Assembly (NCBI RefSeq): GCF_017654505.1
Contig: NC_054559.1
Span: forward strand, 2,984,781 to 3,048,780
Reading direction: 5' to 3'
Source: Polyodon spathula
Lineage: Eukaryota; Chordata; Actinopteri; Acipenseriformes; Polyodontidae
DNA length: 64,000 nucleotides
Within the stretch, counting starts at the first letter, position 1. Each line of letters opens with the position of its first letter. This document shows, piece by piece, positions 1-12,317 of the stretch. Under the pieces are notes generated by a model, which was not told the DNA's origin, did not search any database, and was given only the letters and a program-made list of their open reading frames with translations. Position numbers and translations under genes: made by a program.

Positions 1-1040
1 TTGCTCCTTGAAATGGTAATATTATTTTACTCTGTTGATCTGTTATGAAGTAATTTAAGCTTTCAATGGAAGGTCCAGTTATTTACATCCTAAATACAGG
101 CCACTGTTATAGTGACTGAATTAAGTCTGACCTTCTTCACTGTTCATACAAAATCCAGTCAAAGCAGGTTTTAAGACAACCTTTGCTTTTTGTCAATCTT
201 AGGGTTGACTAATATGAAACACTATTGTAAGCATTTTCAGTACTCATGATTTCAAACCAATATCCAAGTTAAAGTTTTAACACGTCCCACGCTTTCCATT
301 CCCATCTCTTCCTGCCAGGTTCTAATTAATTTCTGTTATGTATAGAAAATGATTATTTGTAAGATAAACTCCTTTCTTCAGTTATCCGAAAGGTATTAAC
401 TTTCGTTAATATTAATGAGATCACTCATTATAGAGAGGATCTTGGCTTTTAAATCGCTGACCATCAAAAATCCCCGCTTCATCAGCCAAAACCAATGACC
501 TATGGAGCAGCATCCGAATACAGTGCCGAATTGGGATTTTTTTAGAAAACGCTGACAAAGTTTGTTGTCCATACTTGTATAAAAAGACAGTCCAGATGCG
601 TATATCACTGTTCTTCACTAGAAACAATTTGCAGTAATGTAGCCTACCTGTACTGTACATTTCTGCACAATGAGGATTTTAGAAATAGGTCACACAGCAT
701 ATCCCTTCAATGGTTTGTTACCCATAATCCTCCTGGAGCCCGAGATAGTGTTATTTTACTACCTTTGGTTACGTTGGTTTGTTTTTCAAGGTTTATTTAA
801 TCCTTCTGGTACTCATGTACCGTGTGGTACTTTTCAAAACACTCCTCCAAACAGAGGCCTGGCTGAGAAGGACAGCGTGGATAGTAGTAACGTGCATCCC
901 TCTGTTTGCCTTTGCGGGAACATACACAGCAATTTGTTTTAGGATAGGATTTTCTCCCAGATTCTGGCAGCATTAAATAAAATGCAATTCACTAAGCCTT
1001 GCCACAGTCTTTCAATCTCTGGTTCAAGAATGTGAGCTGA
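1..1040. other. MAPK8IP3 intron, no feature recognised
   Basis: AT-rich sequence with only short chance ORFs. I see no conserved protein, splice-bounded exon or classifiable repeat here. Confidence 0.5.
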
Positions 1041-1316
1041 AGCTCTGGTGCTGTACTCAGGTACACTACGCAGGCATTGCACAGTGAGATCTGGTGCTGT
1101 ACTCAGGTACACTACGCAGGCATTGCACAGTGAGATCTGGTGCTGTACTCAGATACACTACACAGGCATTGTACAGTGAGATCTGGTGCTGTACTCAGAT
1201 ACACTACGCAGTCGTTGCACATTGAGATCTGGTGCTGTTCTAGGGTACACTACACAGGCATTGCACAGTGAGATCTGGTGCTGTACTCAGGTATTGTTAA
1301 TGTTATTAAACCTGCA
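1041..1316 (+). repeat. 46-bp tandem repeat
   Basis: About six copies of a 46-bp unit beginning GATCTGGTGCTGTACTCAGG, at about 1041, 1087, 1133, 1179, 1225 and 1271. Copies differ by point changes only (g/a at the GGTACAC position, GTCGTTGC for GGCATTGC). It lies in a MAPK8IP3 intron. Confidence 0.9.
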
Positions 1317-2745
1317 TTATAATGACAATGATAATAATAACAAGTAAACAATAGAATAGTTTAACAATCATATTTGTAAGCAAAGATGGTATTCATGCAA
1401 GTTAAACAAATACGTATAAATCATGAGAAGAAACATGTAATGTATTTAATGCCGTGTCTTTCCTTAGTAGTGCTGTTATTAGGTGGTCAGTCTTTGTATG
1501 TACAGCCAGATAGTCATTTGCAGTCTGAGTGAAGTATCCATTATGAAAATAAATATTTATACCTGTTGTAACAGGGGAGACCCGTGCTGACTCTCTGGGC
1601 GCATTCATAGTGCTGCGGAAAGAGGGCCTATAATAACTGCCTGTTAGTCACGGCATTGACACGGAGAGGTGGAAAAGAGGGTGTGTGGGTTTTCCCCATC
1701 TCTGAGTGGCTGAGGGGCTGGCTTTGGGGGGTGCTGCACTGATAAAATGACACTCTGGGGTTCCCTCGGGTCTGCCCCCTCGGAGACAAAACAAGCCAGC
1801 CAGCTGGCGGAAGCTCTGCCACCGGACCGAGCACGGCTGGATGAAAGAAATAAATTAAAACAAAACAGATCATTAATTAAAAAGAGGAAGGAAAAAAACA
1901 AACAACCAAAAGAAAAGAGAAAGATTGTAGAAATCTTTGTTGCAAACAGAAAATAAAACTGGACACCTGTGCGATGTTTCCAAATACACCTTTCTGTCTC
2001 CGGTGTGTCAAGTGAATTACCCACCACCCTTCCACACCTGTCAACACTAGCAAGTTGCTGTTTCCTGTGTCCTAAGTACCTCTGTGTTTTCGAGAGAATA
2101 ATATGATTGTGGGCTGTGGTAAGCGCGGACCGTCACCCTGTTACACACCATAACGTTGTTAAAATTGTCACTAATATATGTTTATTTTATTTATTTATTT
2201 TTTTAATGTATACCATAACATTGCCACTGTGCTGCAGTGAAAAAATATATATTAATAAGAAACATCTGCTACAAATCAAGGATTACTGTATATTACCTAC
2301 AGCACAGGAAATGATTAGGAGCCAGGAAGTTGAGTGTAAACTCCTGGGGTTTGTTTGAAAAAGCTTGAAAAACCAATAGAGTGATCAAAAAAACATAATT
2401 GTAGAAAGAAAAAGTCTTAAATCAAACCCTTTTTCCATGCTACAACTCTACAGAATTCACTGATAATGTAGATTGACTGGTGGGCAGGGCATGAATTTAT
2501 CTATCGCCCCCAGTGTTAAATTAAGACTAGCTCTTCCCTTGATGCAGTATACCAATAAGGTATTAACTGCTGTTCATACTTTAATGTATCAGCTAAATCT
2601 GGAGCACTCCCTGGACAAAGCGCTACTGAATACCATTAACCAAGTCCCTGTCTGATGTGTCCTGTTTCAGGGTTCAGTCTGTCTGTCTGTTTGTAAAACT
2701 GTGCTGAAGAATCATGTGTGCGTGTTCTCCCCTACTGCTGCTGTT
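1317..2745. other. MAPK8IP3 intron, unclassified
   Basis: Contains chance ORFs on both strands, including a Lys-rich one at 1747-1956, without family features. Base composition and stop density suggest neutral intron sequence. No repeat family recognised. Confidence 0.4.
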
Positions 2746-2747
2746 TC

Positions 2748-2850
2748 ATAAGAAAGTTTAGGAGCGAGAGGAGGCCGATCAGCCAATTAGTGCTCATCAA
2801 GGTCCTAGTAGCTGATTGATCTGAAACGTATTCAAACTGGATCCCACTGA
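2748..2850 (-). mobile_element. old truncated LINE 3' tail
   Basis: A short decayed copy of the LINE tail family seen at 10230-10685: it keeps the ATAAGAAAGTTTA-GAGAGGAGGCC-AGCC order and a GTAGCTGATTGATC block. Heavily diverged, so this is an old insertion. Confidence 0.55.
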
Positions 2851-3274
2851 TTCAATATTAGCTGTATGGCTTCAGCATAACTATGCGGGCTGCTTCTGAA
2901 GAGACTCCAAAACGATGAAGTGCAACTGCGATCTGTACTGCCTGTGCATTGGAAAAACTCTATGTGAAACCATTCACAATGAGAAATGCAGCTTTTGAGG
3001 AGTCTGTTCAATAACTGATCAATCATTTCTAGCAGAACCAATAATAGAGAATGCTAAAATAAACTGCATGTTAAGATCTGAATGCAACTCTATTGTAGCT
3101 GAGGCAGTGAGTTTCAGAATACACACAACTAGTTTTTTAAATCAACATTTTTCACTTTTTTTATGACACTGATGACTCTAGTTTTGTATTTACAGCTATT
3201 GAAGGGGATGTAAGCTACTGGCATAATAGTTTTATTAGTTTAAACGTGTTAAAAAAAAACATAGCTACAGTTTA

Positions 3275-3620
3275 TATATAAATAGTATTCAGACCCTCGC
3301 ACAGTTTTCATGTTTTGTTGCTTTAAAGCTTGCAGTCATGATGATGACACTTTGCAGTAGGAGTTAATATGTGTTATATACACAACCTACTCCACACATT
3401 CAAAGCAAAAACAAAAAGAAAGAAGCAAATAGATGATATGAAATGCAAATGGAAAAGTCATTATTGCATAAGTATTCAGATACTGTGGCAAACCTAAATT
3501 AATTCAGGTGCACAAAATGACCTTAACAAGCCAGACAGTTAGTTATCTGTGCAATATTAGTGGTTCTCATGATTTCAGAATAAAAACACCTGTCTCTGTG
3601 AGGTTCTTTGGTCCGGTAGT
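3275..3620. mobile_element. Tc1/mariner-like terminal remnant
   Basis: The phrases AGTATTCAGACCCT at about 3283 and GCATAAGTATTCAGATACTG at about 3466, in opposed context with GTTTTGTTGC and GGAAAAGTCATTATTGCA between them, are the usual subterminal parts of fish Tc1-like elements. No transposase remains. Confidence 0.5.
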
Positions 3621-4109
3621 GAATTTCTGGATATGAGGTGTATGCGGGAAACTGAAGTACTGTCCCCTGACACCGCAGTCAGATTGGTGTGTAAAGTCTG
3701 TTTCGATCGTCAACTTAATCTGACATGACTTGGACGTGAATGTGTCCGACAACTAACAAAAACATATTTTGATTTCCAAAAGGATGAAAACGTACTAGAA
3801 TATGTGTGCCTTGCATGTAACGAGTTCACAAACTCACTTCAAGACCTGGCTTCAGTCTCCTTCGCAGCTGCTCTCCTTACTTCCTTAGTGTCATTTGAAA
3901 CTCCACCATTCATCACAGCTTTCTATTGAGATGGCACTTTCGATGCAGAAATTCACAATAAATGAACATGTGCAATTTATTTTTAATACGCAAACAATTA
4001 ATTTAATTTAATTTAATTTGGGACTATATTACACTGCTGATGTATACACAATAAAAGTTTACTGGTTTTGTCTTAATTTAATTGTGTTTTAATTATTTTA
4101 ATGATTTTT

Positions 4110-4275
4110 CTTCCCACAAATGACAGGTAGCCATGTTATAAGCGGTATAAACCACTTCAGGCCATGTGATTCCCATGATATATACTACTTCTGGGATGGG
4201 TAAAGGCCCGAGGCGTCACCCCAGGCGTGGTATATGTCATGAGAACCGCACGGCCCGTCATGGTTTATACCTTAC
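4110..4275. mobile_element. small inverted-repeat element (MITE-like)
   Basis: Palindromic arms read GGTATAAACCA...TGATTCCCATGATATATAC and GGTATATGTCATGAGAACCG...ATGGTTTATACC around a short centre. Terminal GGTATAAACC is inverted at both ends. Superfamily not assigned. Confidence 0.5.
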
Positions 4276-4384
4276 TTAAACTGTAGCTATGCTGTTTCTA
4301 TATATTTTTGCAGTACTTTACCTGTAACCTACTGTACAGCGGTGTTGCTGCTTGTGTTGTCAGAGACAGCAGGTTTTTGTTACA

Positions 4385-4745
4385 AGTCCTGTATACTGCA
4401 CAGCCCTGTTACAGTAAGTACTGTGTACTGCATAGCCCTGTTACAGTAAGTACTGTATATGGCGCCAGCCCTGTAACAGTAAGTACTGTATATTGCACAG
4501 CCCTGTTACAGTCAGTACTGTGTACTGCACCATCCCTGTTACAGTAAGTACTGTATATTGCACAGCCCTGTTACAGTAAGTAATGTATACTGCACAGCCC
4601 TGTTACAGTAAGTACTGTATACTTCACAGCCCTGTTACAGTAAGTACTGTATACTGCATAGCCCTGTTACAGTAAGTATTGTATACTGCATAGCCCTGTA
4701 CAGTAAGTACTATATACTGCACCAGCCCTGTTACAATAAGTGCTG
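4385..4745 (+). repeat. 32-bp tandem repeat
   Basis: About eleven copies of a 32-bp unit with core CCCTGTTACAGTAAGTACTG, alternating GTATACTGCACAG and GTATATTGCACAG variants. Each copy contains CAGTAAGTA, a good match to a splice donor, so the array is a string of donor-like sites in a MAPK8IP3 intron. Confidence 0.88.
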
Positions 4746-4929
4746 TATATAAGAGCTACAGCTCCTGCCCTGATACACAGCAGCTGGCTGCTTGAGCAGA
4801 CACATCCAGCCTCGGCTGGGGCATGGTCTAGAATAGCGGGGTGGGGGGCGCAAGGGTTATGTAACTCCCATTGAGCACTGTGGATCTGGAAGCTTCTTTC
4901 CACTACCTTCCAGTCTGACAGAGAGCTGC

Positions 4930-5300
4930 AGTTCCATATGCTGTACCCAGTGCAGGCCCTGGCAAGCTATGTTAACAGGATGAAAAGTTTGAGGCAGTCC
5001 GGATGATGTGTTGTCTGCTCTGGGATGAAGTCCCATGATCAAGCCTTATTTAGGCAGAGGATCTCTGATTGGATAGCTGACACATGCAAGACTGCGTATG
5101 AGCTGGCCAACTTTCCCCCTCCAGAAAAGCTCACTGCCCAGTCCTTCAGGTACATGGTAAATCTGTGGGCTTTATTCCAGAGGGCATGTGTCAATGACAT
5201 TTGCAATGCAGTGGTGTGGGCTACTCCTCATACCTTTACTAGGTTCTACAAACTTAGGTCTTGGAGCCGCAAAACCCTGATTTTTGGAACTGAGTATTAA
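4930..5300 (+). pseudogene. DIRS-type tyrosine recombinase remnant
   Basis: Plus-strand translation gives LYPVQALASYVNRMKSLRQS, then (after a stop) FRQRISDWIADTCKTAYELA, KLTAQSFRYMVNLWALFQRA and DICNAVVWATPHTFTRFYKL. This order (PVRAL..Y, WI..I..AY, H-x-x-R, SW..F, ICxAAxWxSPHTFxRFY) is that of the C-terminal tyrosine recombinase of DIRS-like retrotransposons. The Tyr of RFYKL is present, but the usual HSTR is QSFR, so the conserved His is lost. An in-frame stop splits the domain. It is a dead fragment, not a host gene. Confidence 0.65.
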
Positions 5301-5380
5301 GGGTGGCTTCTGGGTCAGTCCTTACCATTAGACATAGAGGTGAGTTCTCCCTCTATTTTTTTTAGCTCTAGCTACTTGTA

Positions 5381-5900
5381 CTGGGGTTCCTCATAACGGT
5401 AAGGTAGTTCTTTAGGTTAAATATCCATTATATTGCGCCAAGCTTTTGTGGTTGTACATTTATTTATCAGAACCCTGGTTCCCAGAAACAAAAATCAGAC
5501 TTGTACTGGGGTTCCTCATGGTAACGTGCAAGGTAGTTTGGCTTAGCCTTGTCGTACTCCAGTTGGTCTGCAATATTGCCTTGCGACAGCTTTAGTATTC
5601 ATGTTCATTAGGTAATGGTTACATTTCATATTTTAAAGGGAGCGTTAGGTTATTATCAGAACCCTGGTTCCCAGAAACAAAAATGTAACCATTAACCTTC
5701 AGGGTCATTGTGTTCATGATTGCAGCAGGCTTCAAAGAAAAGTGATGACGATGTTTGTGTCAGCAGACCTTTTATGCACTTGGGGAGCAGGCACAACTGC
5801 ATCACAGGCACTACGTACAACTACGTATATCTGTTCAGATTTCAGGGTCTTTAGGTTAAATATCCATTACGTAATGGTTACATTTCTATTTCAGGGAACA
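5381..5900. repeat. repeated, partly inverted termini next to the DIRS remnant
   Basis: ACTGGGGTTCCTCAT occurs at about 5381 and 5502; TCAGAACCCTGGTTCCCAGA at about 5468 and 5656; TTTAGGTTAAATATCCATTA at about 5411 and 5850; and TAATGGTTACATTT at about 5613 and 5872 with its inverse at about 5681. The mix of direct and inverted copies just past the recombinase fits the split terminal repeats of DIRS elements. Confidence 0.5.
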
Positions 5901-5904
5901 AGGG

Positions 5905-6690
5905 ATATGATTTTTGAAAGAATAGTGTAAATATATACATGTTTATCACTTGAAAATAAATACAGCAAACGTTTGCCTCATTTATCCAGTACCTGTTACA
6001 CTTAGGAACCTGACAGCCTGTTTAGTTTGCTTCCAGTAAATGATCAGACACACTGCATAGAGCTGCAATTTTTAAAAAAATGTATTCAATGAAAACAACA
6101 CCAGCTGCATCAAAGATTGGAATATTTCTGCTAAAGATTGCTCTGTCCAATACAAGAAGGGGACATTCAACATGTCTGTTATTTTTGCATGTATTTATGT
6201 TTTTATTTTGTTTGATAATTCACTGATGGTGAAAATAGAATGCATTTAAAAAGTGAACATAAAAACTAAAAATTCTACAATTTAGCATTTACTGTGTTTC
6301 GCTAAGCATGTCAATATTAAGGAACATTTGTTATATAATAACTCGAAAGAAAATTAAACATTTTTGCAAAGCTGTTTTTTCTGTTCAGTTGTGAAATATC
6401 TTGAAATACCTATTTTTAGACCGCAAAATGCAGTAAAATAAGATTTTTTTTACTGTGAAAAAAAGTAACCCTACCATTGTATGTATATATTATCACGTGC
6501 GATGCATTAGCAGGTAATGTTGTGTTTTAATTAGGAATCTCAAGACCCTGCAAACAGTGACTGAATGGGTAATAGTCTGAATCTTCAGCAAATCTTTTAC
6601 GATATTAGTCATCAGTGCAAAGGTTAAACTAATTCGGTCAATACAGTTCTAATAGACCTTTTTTTGAAATTATTGCAGCTGATAAAATAA
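5905..6690. other. MAPK8IP3 intron, no feature recognised
   Basis: AT-rich stretch with poly-T and poly-A runs and no coding or structural signal that I can name. Confidence 0.4.
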
Positions 6691-7075
6691 CTCCTATGTT
6701 GTACTTCCATTAGCTACATAGGTCTCAGATGTGCAGTTTTGAAAGAAACATTTTAAATCATGGTATCAACTACTTATGGTTTAGTGTCAGGAATCTGTTA
6801 CACTTGCACTTGCTATGTCACTGCACCTCAGCAGTGTCTCATGGGCATGTTACTGGTCAGTCAATAAGGGAAGCTGATAGTTGGTTAAAAACAGGAAAGA
6901 AGACATTGAAGGGATGGAGTGAGTTTCACCCTCCAGGCAAAACTGTCTAAAAACATGGCTTGCAACAGAGAGTTTTCAACCCAGACTAGCAGATCACGCT
7001 TTCAAATAAAAATACAAGTTTACTGTGCATTTGAGACCTGTATAAAGAAAATGAACACAGGAAAGATTTAGTGAA
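6690..7075. repeat. foldback repeat family, copy 1
   Basis: A member of a family with inverted halves. One half carries CCATTAGCTACATAGGTCTC and CTCAGCAGTGTCTCATGGGC; the other carries AAACAGGAAAGAAG, CTCCAGGC and GCTTGCAACAGAGAG, ending with CATTTGAGACCTGTATA. It ends about 25 bases before a MAPK8IP3 exon. Copies lie at about 15200, 27150, 28480, 43010, 44770, 48140, 50745, 59080 and 60840. Confidence 0.7.
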
Positions 7076-7096
7076 CAAAGTCCCTTGTTTTTGCAG

Positions 7097-7276
7097 CCAA
7101 TAAGACGTCCCCTTCGTCCCTGGAGGGCGCTCGGTCGGGAGGAGTGATCCACGTGTACGCCGATGACAGCACGGAGCGCACGGCCGGGAGCTTCATACCT
7201 TACTGCTCCATGGCCCAGGCGCAGCTCTGCTTCCACGGGCACAGGGATGCTGTCAAGTTCTTCGTGTCAGTGCCAG
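7097..7276 (+). CDS. MAPK8IP3: MAPK8IP3 third-last coding exon
   Basis: The exon starts two bases into a codon after acceptor ttttttgcag and ends with the first base of a Gly codon before gtacaac. It encodes [15 protein letters not shown] through the [15 protein letters not shown] segment of the C-terminal propeller. A foldback repeat ends about 25 bases upstream, and an old LINE tail begins about 10 bases into the next intron, so the exon is tightly boxed in by repeats. Confidence 0.95.
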
Positions 7277-10200
7277 GTACAACACCAGAGAGAGACCATT
7301 GCAGAGCTACCAGACTAATCCCAGGGATTAAAGGAAAGAGCTACGGAGACAGGAAGGACAAACTGAATCTGTTTATCTTAGAACAAAGAATTAGGGAGGA
7401 CATGATTTAAGTCTTTCAAATCTTAAAAGGAGTTGGCAAAGTTAATCCCAACCAATACTTTAAGCACAGAAACCAGGACCAGAGCACAGTTGGAAATTCA
7501 TCCAAGCTAGATTTAGGACCGTGGGAAGGAGACCCGTCTTTACACAGTGGTGAGGGTATGGAGTGGGGTATCTAGTCATGATGTTGAAGGAGATCCGTCT
7601 TTACAGAGTGGTGAGGGTGTGGAATGGGGTATTGCCTCAAAGACGGCTGTAGTGGGTGACGCCAGACCAGAAACGGGCCAACACAGAACAGACAGAGACG
7701 TGGAGTTTGTCTGACGAGTTTTTTTTTTGTTCCTGGGTAGTAAGTGTTATTTCCTAATTGCTTATGCCTCAAAGGTATAGAAAATGGCTATTATTCCCAA
7801 CAAACTTTGCTTTTGTGACCAGGACAGTGATATTTAAAAATATCACTATTTCCAATGGGAAAACGGGCAAGTATTCACATTTCTGACTGTATTCACATAA
7901 AGTCAGAAAAAAACAACATATGAATCCAAATTAACATTTATTTATACTAAAGTAATACAAAAATGACTACAAAAGATTTAGAAGTGAGTAGTTTTTTGAG
8001 ATTTACGATTATACTGTATTTTTATTACTGTATAACGAAGACACACATTTGCCCGTTTTCCCATTGGAAATAGTGATATTTTGAAATATCACTGTCCTGG
8101 TCACAAAAGCAAAGTTTGTGGGGAATAGTAGCCATTTTCTATACCTTTGAGGCATAAGCAATTAGGAAATAACACTTACTACCCAGGAACAAAAATTGTG
8201 TTACATAGTGTAATTAAACAGACAGAAAATAAAAGGTTTTGAAAGACAAACAAAACACAGGACATGGCACTGGTAGCCAAAACAAAGAGACAAACAAAAA
8301 TGGACTACACAGACAAACCGGTGAGCTGCTATTTTGCTTACTATTCTGAGTTACTGTTACCTCTGTCTCCAATCCCATTTTCCACTCACCGAACACCCAA
8401 CCCCGAGTGAGTGAAAACATGCAGCTTTTATGCAGCTGTACCGAGACTCGATTACTAATCAGTCTTTTAATTGGAGTCTCGGTACAACTAGACGTGAATT
8501 AATTAAGTGCAATTCCCTGTGCTCACATATTATTACATTTTATCTGCACGTGAAGTGTTGTGCAATCCTCATGCCTAAATACAAATATGCATTTTAAACA
8601 CTCATGCTCGTAACCCATATTATATCTCATGTATCAATGACTATACACGAACATTAACACACTACACGCAACATAAAACACAAAAATACACACAGGGGTG
8701 GAGCAACATTGCCACATATACCCCCCTCCTCCCTCTTCACAACCACTGGCTCCCTAGCTGACAGCAGAAAGGCTGTCAGCTTACCGACTGGTAGCAGAGC
8801 CATAATGGCTTCCGGGCTGGCTCTTCCAGCCCAGCACATCCCCATAGCTGGTGGCGACCCTTGGCGAAACAGTTCTGGCGACCCCAGGCGATGCGGAGCA
8901 GCAGGCAACCCCAGGCGATGCGGAGCAGCAGGCATCCATGGGTGAAGCGAGGCAGGCAATCATGGATGAAGCGAGGCAGGCAATCATGGATGAAGTGAGG
9001 CAGGCAATCATGGGTGAAGTGAGGCAGGCATCCTTGGGTGAAGCGAGGCAGGCATCCTTGGGTGAAGCGAGGCAGGCATCCTTGGGTGAAGCGAGGCAGG
9101 CATCCTTGGGTGAAGCGAGGCAGGCATCCTTGGGTGAAGCGAGGCAGGCATCCTTGGGCAATGCTGTGAAGGCATCCTTGGGCAATGATGTGAAGGCATC
9201 CCTGAGTGATGACATGAAGGGAGTCAGGACAAGCTGGGGTGCGGGTTTTGGCCCTCCTCCTCCTCCTGTGGTCGTTGCTGCCGCTTTCCTCTCCCACTTC
9301 TTCTGTCCATTTCTTTATTATTTTTTTTTTGTAATCCAAACCCCCCCCCCCCACCCCCCCCCCACACACACACACACACACACCCACACAGGGTTGGGTA
9401 ACAAAAAGGGGGTTTTTTAGACCCAAAGCGAGACCAAAAAGATCTCCGTGTGGGTTACTGTTGTGTGAGGCCACTGGTCTAGGAGGACACTGGTCAACCA
9501 TATGTCCACAAATGTAAATACACAAGAAAATTGGTCCTGTGTGGTGTGAACCAGTGGGCTGTAGTTGGTGACGTCAGACAAGAACCAGGAACCAACAAAT
9601 AAACAACAGAGAGGTGTAGTTTGGTGAAGATGAGTGCTTGGTTACACTCAGCATGTAATAATTAAACAGAAAGAAAATAAAAGGTTTGAAAGACAAATGA
9701 AAAACAGGACATGGCACTGGTAGCCAAAACAAAGAGAAAAACAAAAACGGACTACACAGACAAACATGGTGAGCTGCTATTATGCTTACTATTCTGATTT
9801 ACTGTTACCTCCGTCTCCAATCCCGTTCTCCACTCACCGAACACCCAACCCTGAGTGGGTGAAAACATGCAGCTTTTATGCAGCTGTACCGAGACTCGAT
9901 TGCTAATTAATCATTCAATTAGAATCTCGGTACAACTGGACGTGAATTAATAAAGTGCAATTCCCAGTGCTCACATATTATTACATTTTACCTGCATGTG
10001 AAGTGCTGTGCAATACTCGTGCCTAAATATAAATATACAGACGAGCGTTGGGTCTAATAATAGGGTGTACCCATGTACTGATACATCAACATTAATGTAG
10101 TCACGAAAGTGCCAAAACCACATGTTAATTTGTTATGGGTGTCCCCATTTCCAAGGTAAACTGTCATGTTAATGACTCCTCTGGACAGAAATTGAGTCAC

Positions 10201-12277
10201 CACTCCCATACTTTACCCATCAGATGAGTATAAAACATAAGAACATAAGAATGTTTACAAACGAGAGGAGGCCATTCGGCCCATCTTGCTCGTTTGGTTG
10301 TTAGTAGCTTATTGATCCCAAAATCTCATCAAGCAGCTTCTTGAAGGATCCCAGGGTGTCAGCTTCAACAACATTACTGGGGAGTTGATTCCAGACCCTC
10401 ACAATTCTCTGTGTAAAAAAGTGCCTCCTATTTTCTGTTCTGAATGCCCCTTTTTCTAAACTCCATTTGTGACCCCTGGTCCTTGTTTCTTTTTTCAGGC
10501 TGAAAAAGTCCCTTGGGTCGACACTGTCAATACCTTTTAGAATTTTGAATGCTTGAATTAGGTCGCCACGTAGTCTTCTTTGTTCAAGACTGAACAGATT
10601 CAATTCTTTTAGCCTGTCTGCATATGACATGCCTTTTAAGCCCGGAATAATTCTGGTCGCTCTTCTTTGCACTCTTTCTACTCATGATTGAGGCAGAATC
10701 ACTGGGATGCATTAACCTTTCCGCTACGGTGAAAATACTGCCTGTTTGAGGTATGACTGACATAACTTGACTCTACATCTGTTAACTCATCAACATCTCT
10801 GTAAATAAATAAATACATTCTTTCAGGTCGGTAAGCATTCTTGATTATGTAAAGCAATTTAGTGTGCTCTCCGGTAATGCTGCACTTTAATGATGCACTT
10901 CATAATAAAATGTATCTCTATTTGCCTGGGGCTTTATTGAAATACATTTTGATTGGAGAGTCATCCCTCTGTTTATCCTCTGAATATTTCACTAGAGTTA
11001 TTATTTTGTTCACTTATTTTTGGGTTTATAAACATTTCGGATGATTTCTGGTAAGCTTGTACTTGTTCGCTGAAACTACTGATTAAAAATAAAACTTCCT
11101 CGTCTAGCTTTGTCTATTTAACTTTACTTTTGTTTTGAAACTGTATAAACCTTCCTTGACTGGTTGTTGAAGCCTTTGGAGATGTAAGCATTTGGTAAGC
11201 AACCAATGGTTGTTTAAAAAGGCATAAATAGGCATGCAACGTCATCATTACATCACCGTTCATGTATGAAGGATTTCTTTGCGGCGCCGTTAGCGGAACT
11301 GTTAAGCCAAAAGCTACCAACCGTTCCAATTTTCCCGGGACAGTCCCCTTTTTAGGGAACACGTCCAGGTGTCCCGACGGGTTAGTAAACTTGTACTTTT
11401 GTCCCGCTTTTGGGTAGTTGTCCCATCTGTGTTCCATTTTTCACAACCGTCTGTGTTTGGCCACAGACTCAATGCTTATTAGGCACCACCCTGATGTGCT
11501 GCCTTGCTATTTACAGTATTTCTGCCGTGTTGACTAGCATCTGATGTGCTGGTGCTGTCAGTTTGAAAATGCTTTGTAAGTACGCCCCTCTGTATTATTT
11601 ATTGATTTTAATGCAAAGCACTTTGGGATTTATTTTAATGAAAACTGACTATATAGTTTGCGCCTCTTTGGAGTTTCACAATGAACTGTTACACAATGAA
11701 TATTCAGCAATATTCAGTAACGTAAAAATACATTAATAAGCGATCAGTGATGTTAAAAGCAATTCTGGAGTAACGATCAGACCTATAGTGGGTGTGCATG
11801 TTGTGGTAAGTAAATCAATTGTTATTATTATTATGATTAATAGTAGTCGTAGTAGTAGTGGGAGTAGTAACAGTGTTATGTTTAGGCAGGGATTTCCGCA
11901 TCGTGTGTTTCACAGATATAGTGTAGTTTGGTACAGTATTAACAGGATGCAATGCATGATGCTGCAGCTGTCACTGAATTAAAAAAAAGATGGTTTTCGT
12001 AAACTCATGTCTAGTTTATATTGATAACATTCCATAGTACTGTAATCTGTTTGGAATAAATATTTTAGTAACACCCTATTACGTTAAACTTGCTTTAGGC
12101 TTGAGGCGAATGTTAACTGCAGGACTATTAAAACAATCACGTCGGAGGGAGAGGGATGGAGCGAAATGTAGGTGGGCAGTGCAATCATCGATATTTATTC
12201 GAACGATTATATTTTGTGTGCCCAATTAATCGATTGCTATTTTTAGGCTTAACTGACAGCCCTAAAATAAATAAATA

Positions 12278-12317
<40 letters not shown>

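Larger units (their letters stand above)
7637..10045 (-). mobile_element. internally deleted LTR retrotransposon, minus strand
   Basis: On the minus strand, a 5' LTR (about 10045 to 9550, truncated at its outer edge) is followed by an internal region (about 9550-8717) and a 3' LTR (8716 to about 7637). The LTRs share blocks with the solo LTR at 13223-13912 and with the element at 45790-48101, including the GTACCGAGACTC region, GCATAAAAGC TATA-like box, GTGAGTGGA and ATTAATTCACGT. The 3' LTR is split by a MITE (7724-8212). The internal region keeps only a repeat-rich coding remnant (24-bp units), and pol and gag are absent. It is non-autonomous. Confidence 0.75.

Noticed and set aside
5025..5300. 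Host single-exon gene of 91 residues
   Set aside because: Matches the C-terminal pattern of DIRS recombinases and is preceded by the same domain beyond a stop codon.
1..7096. Additional upstream MAPK8IP3 exons
   Set aside because: I looked for the conserved segment preceding NKTSP (VGTGNG..IPLTETV) in all plus frames and did not find it, so the previous exon lies outside the window.
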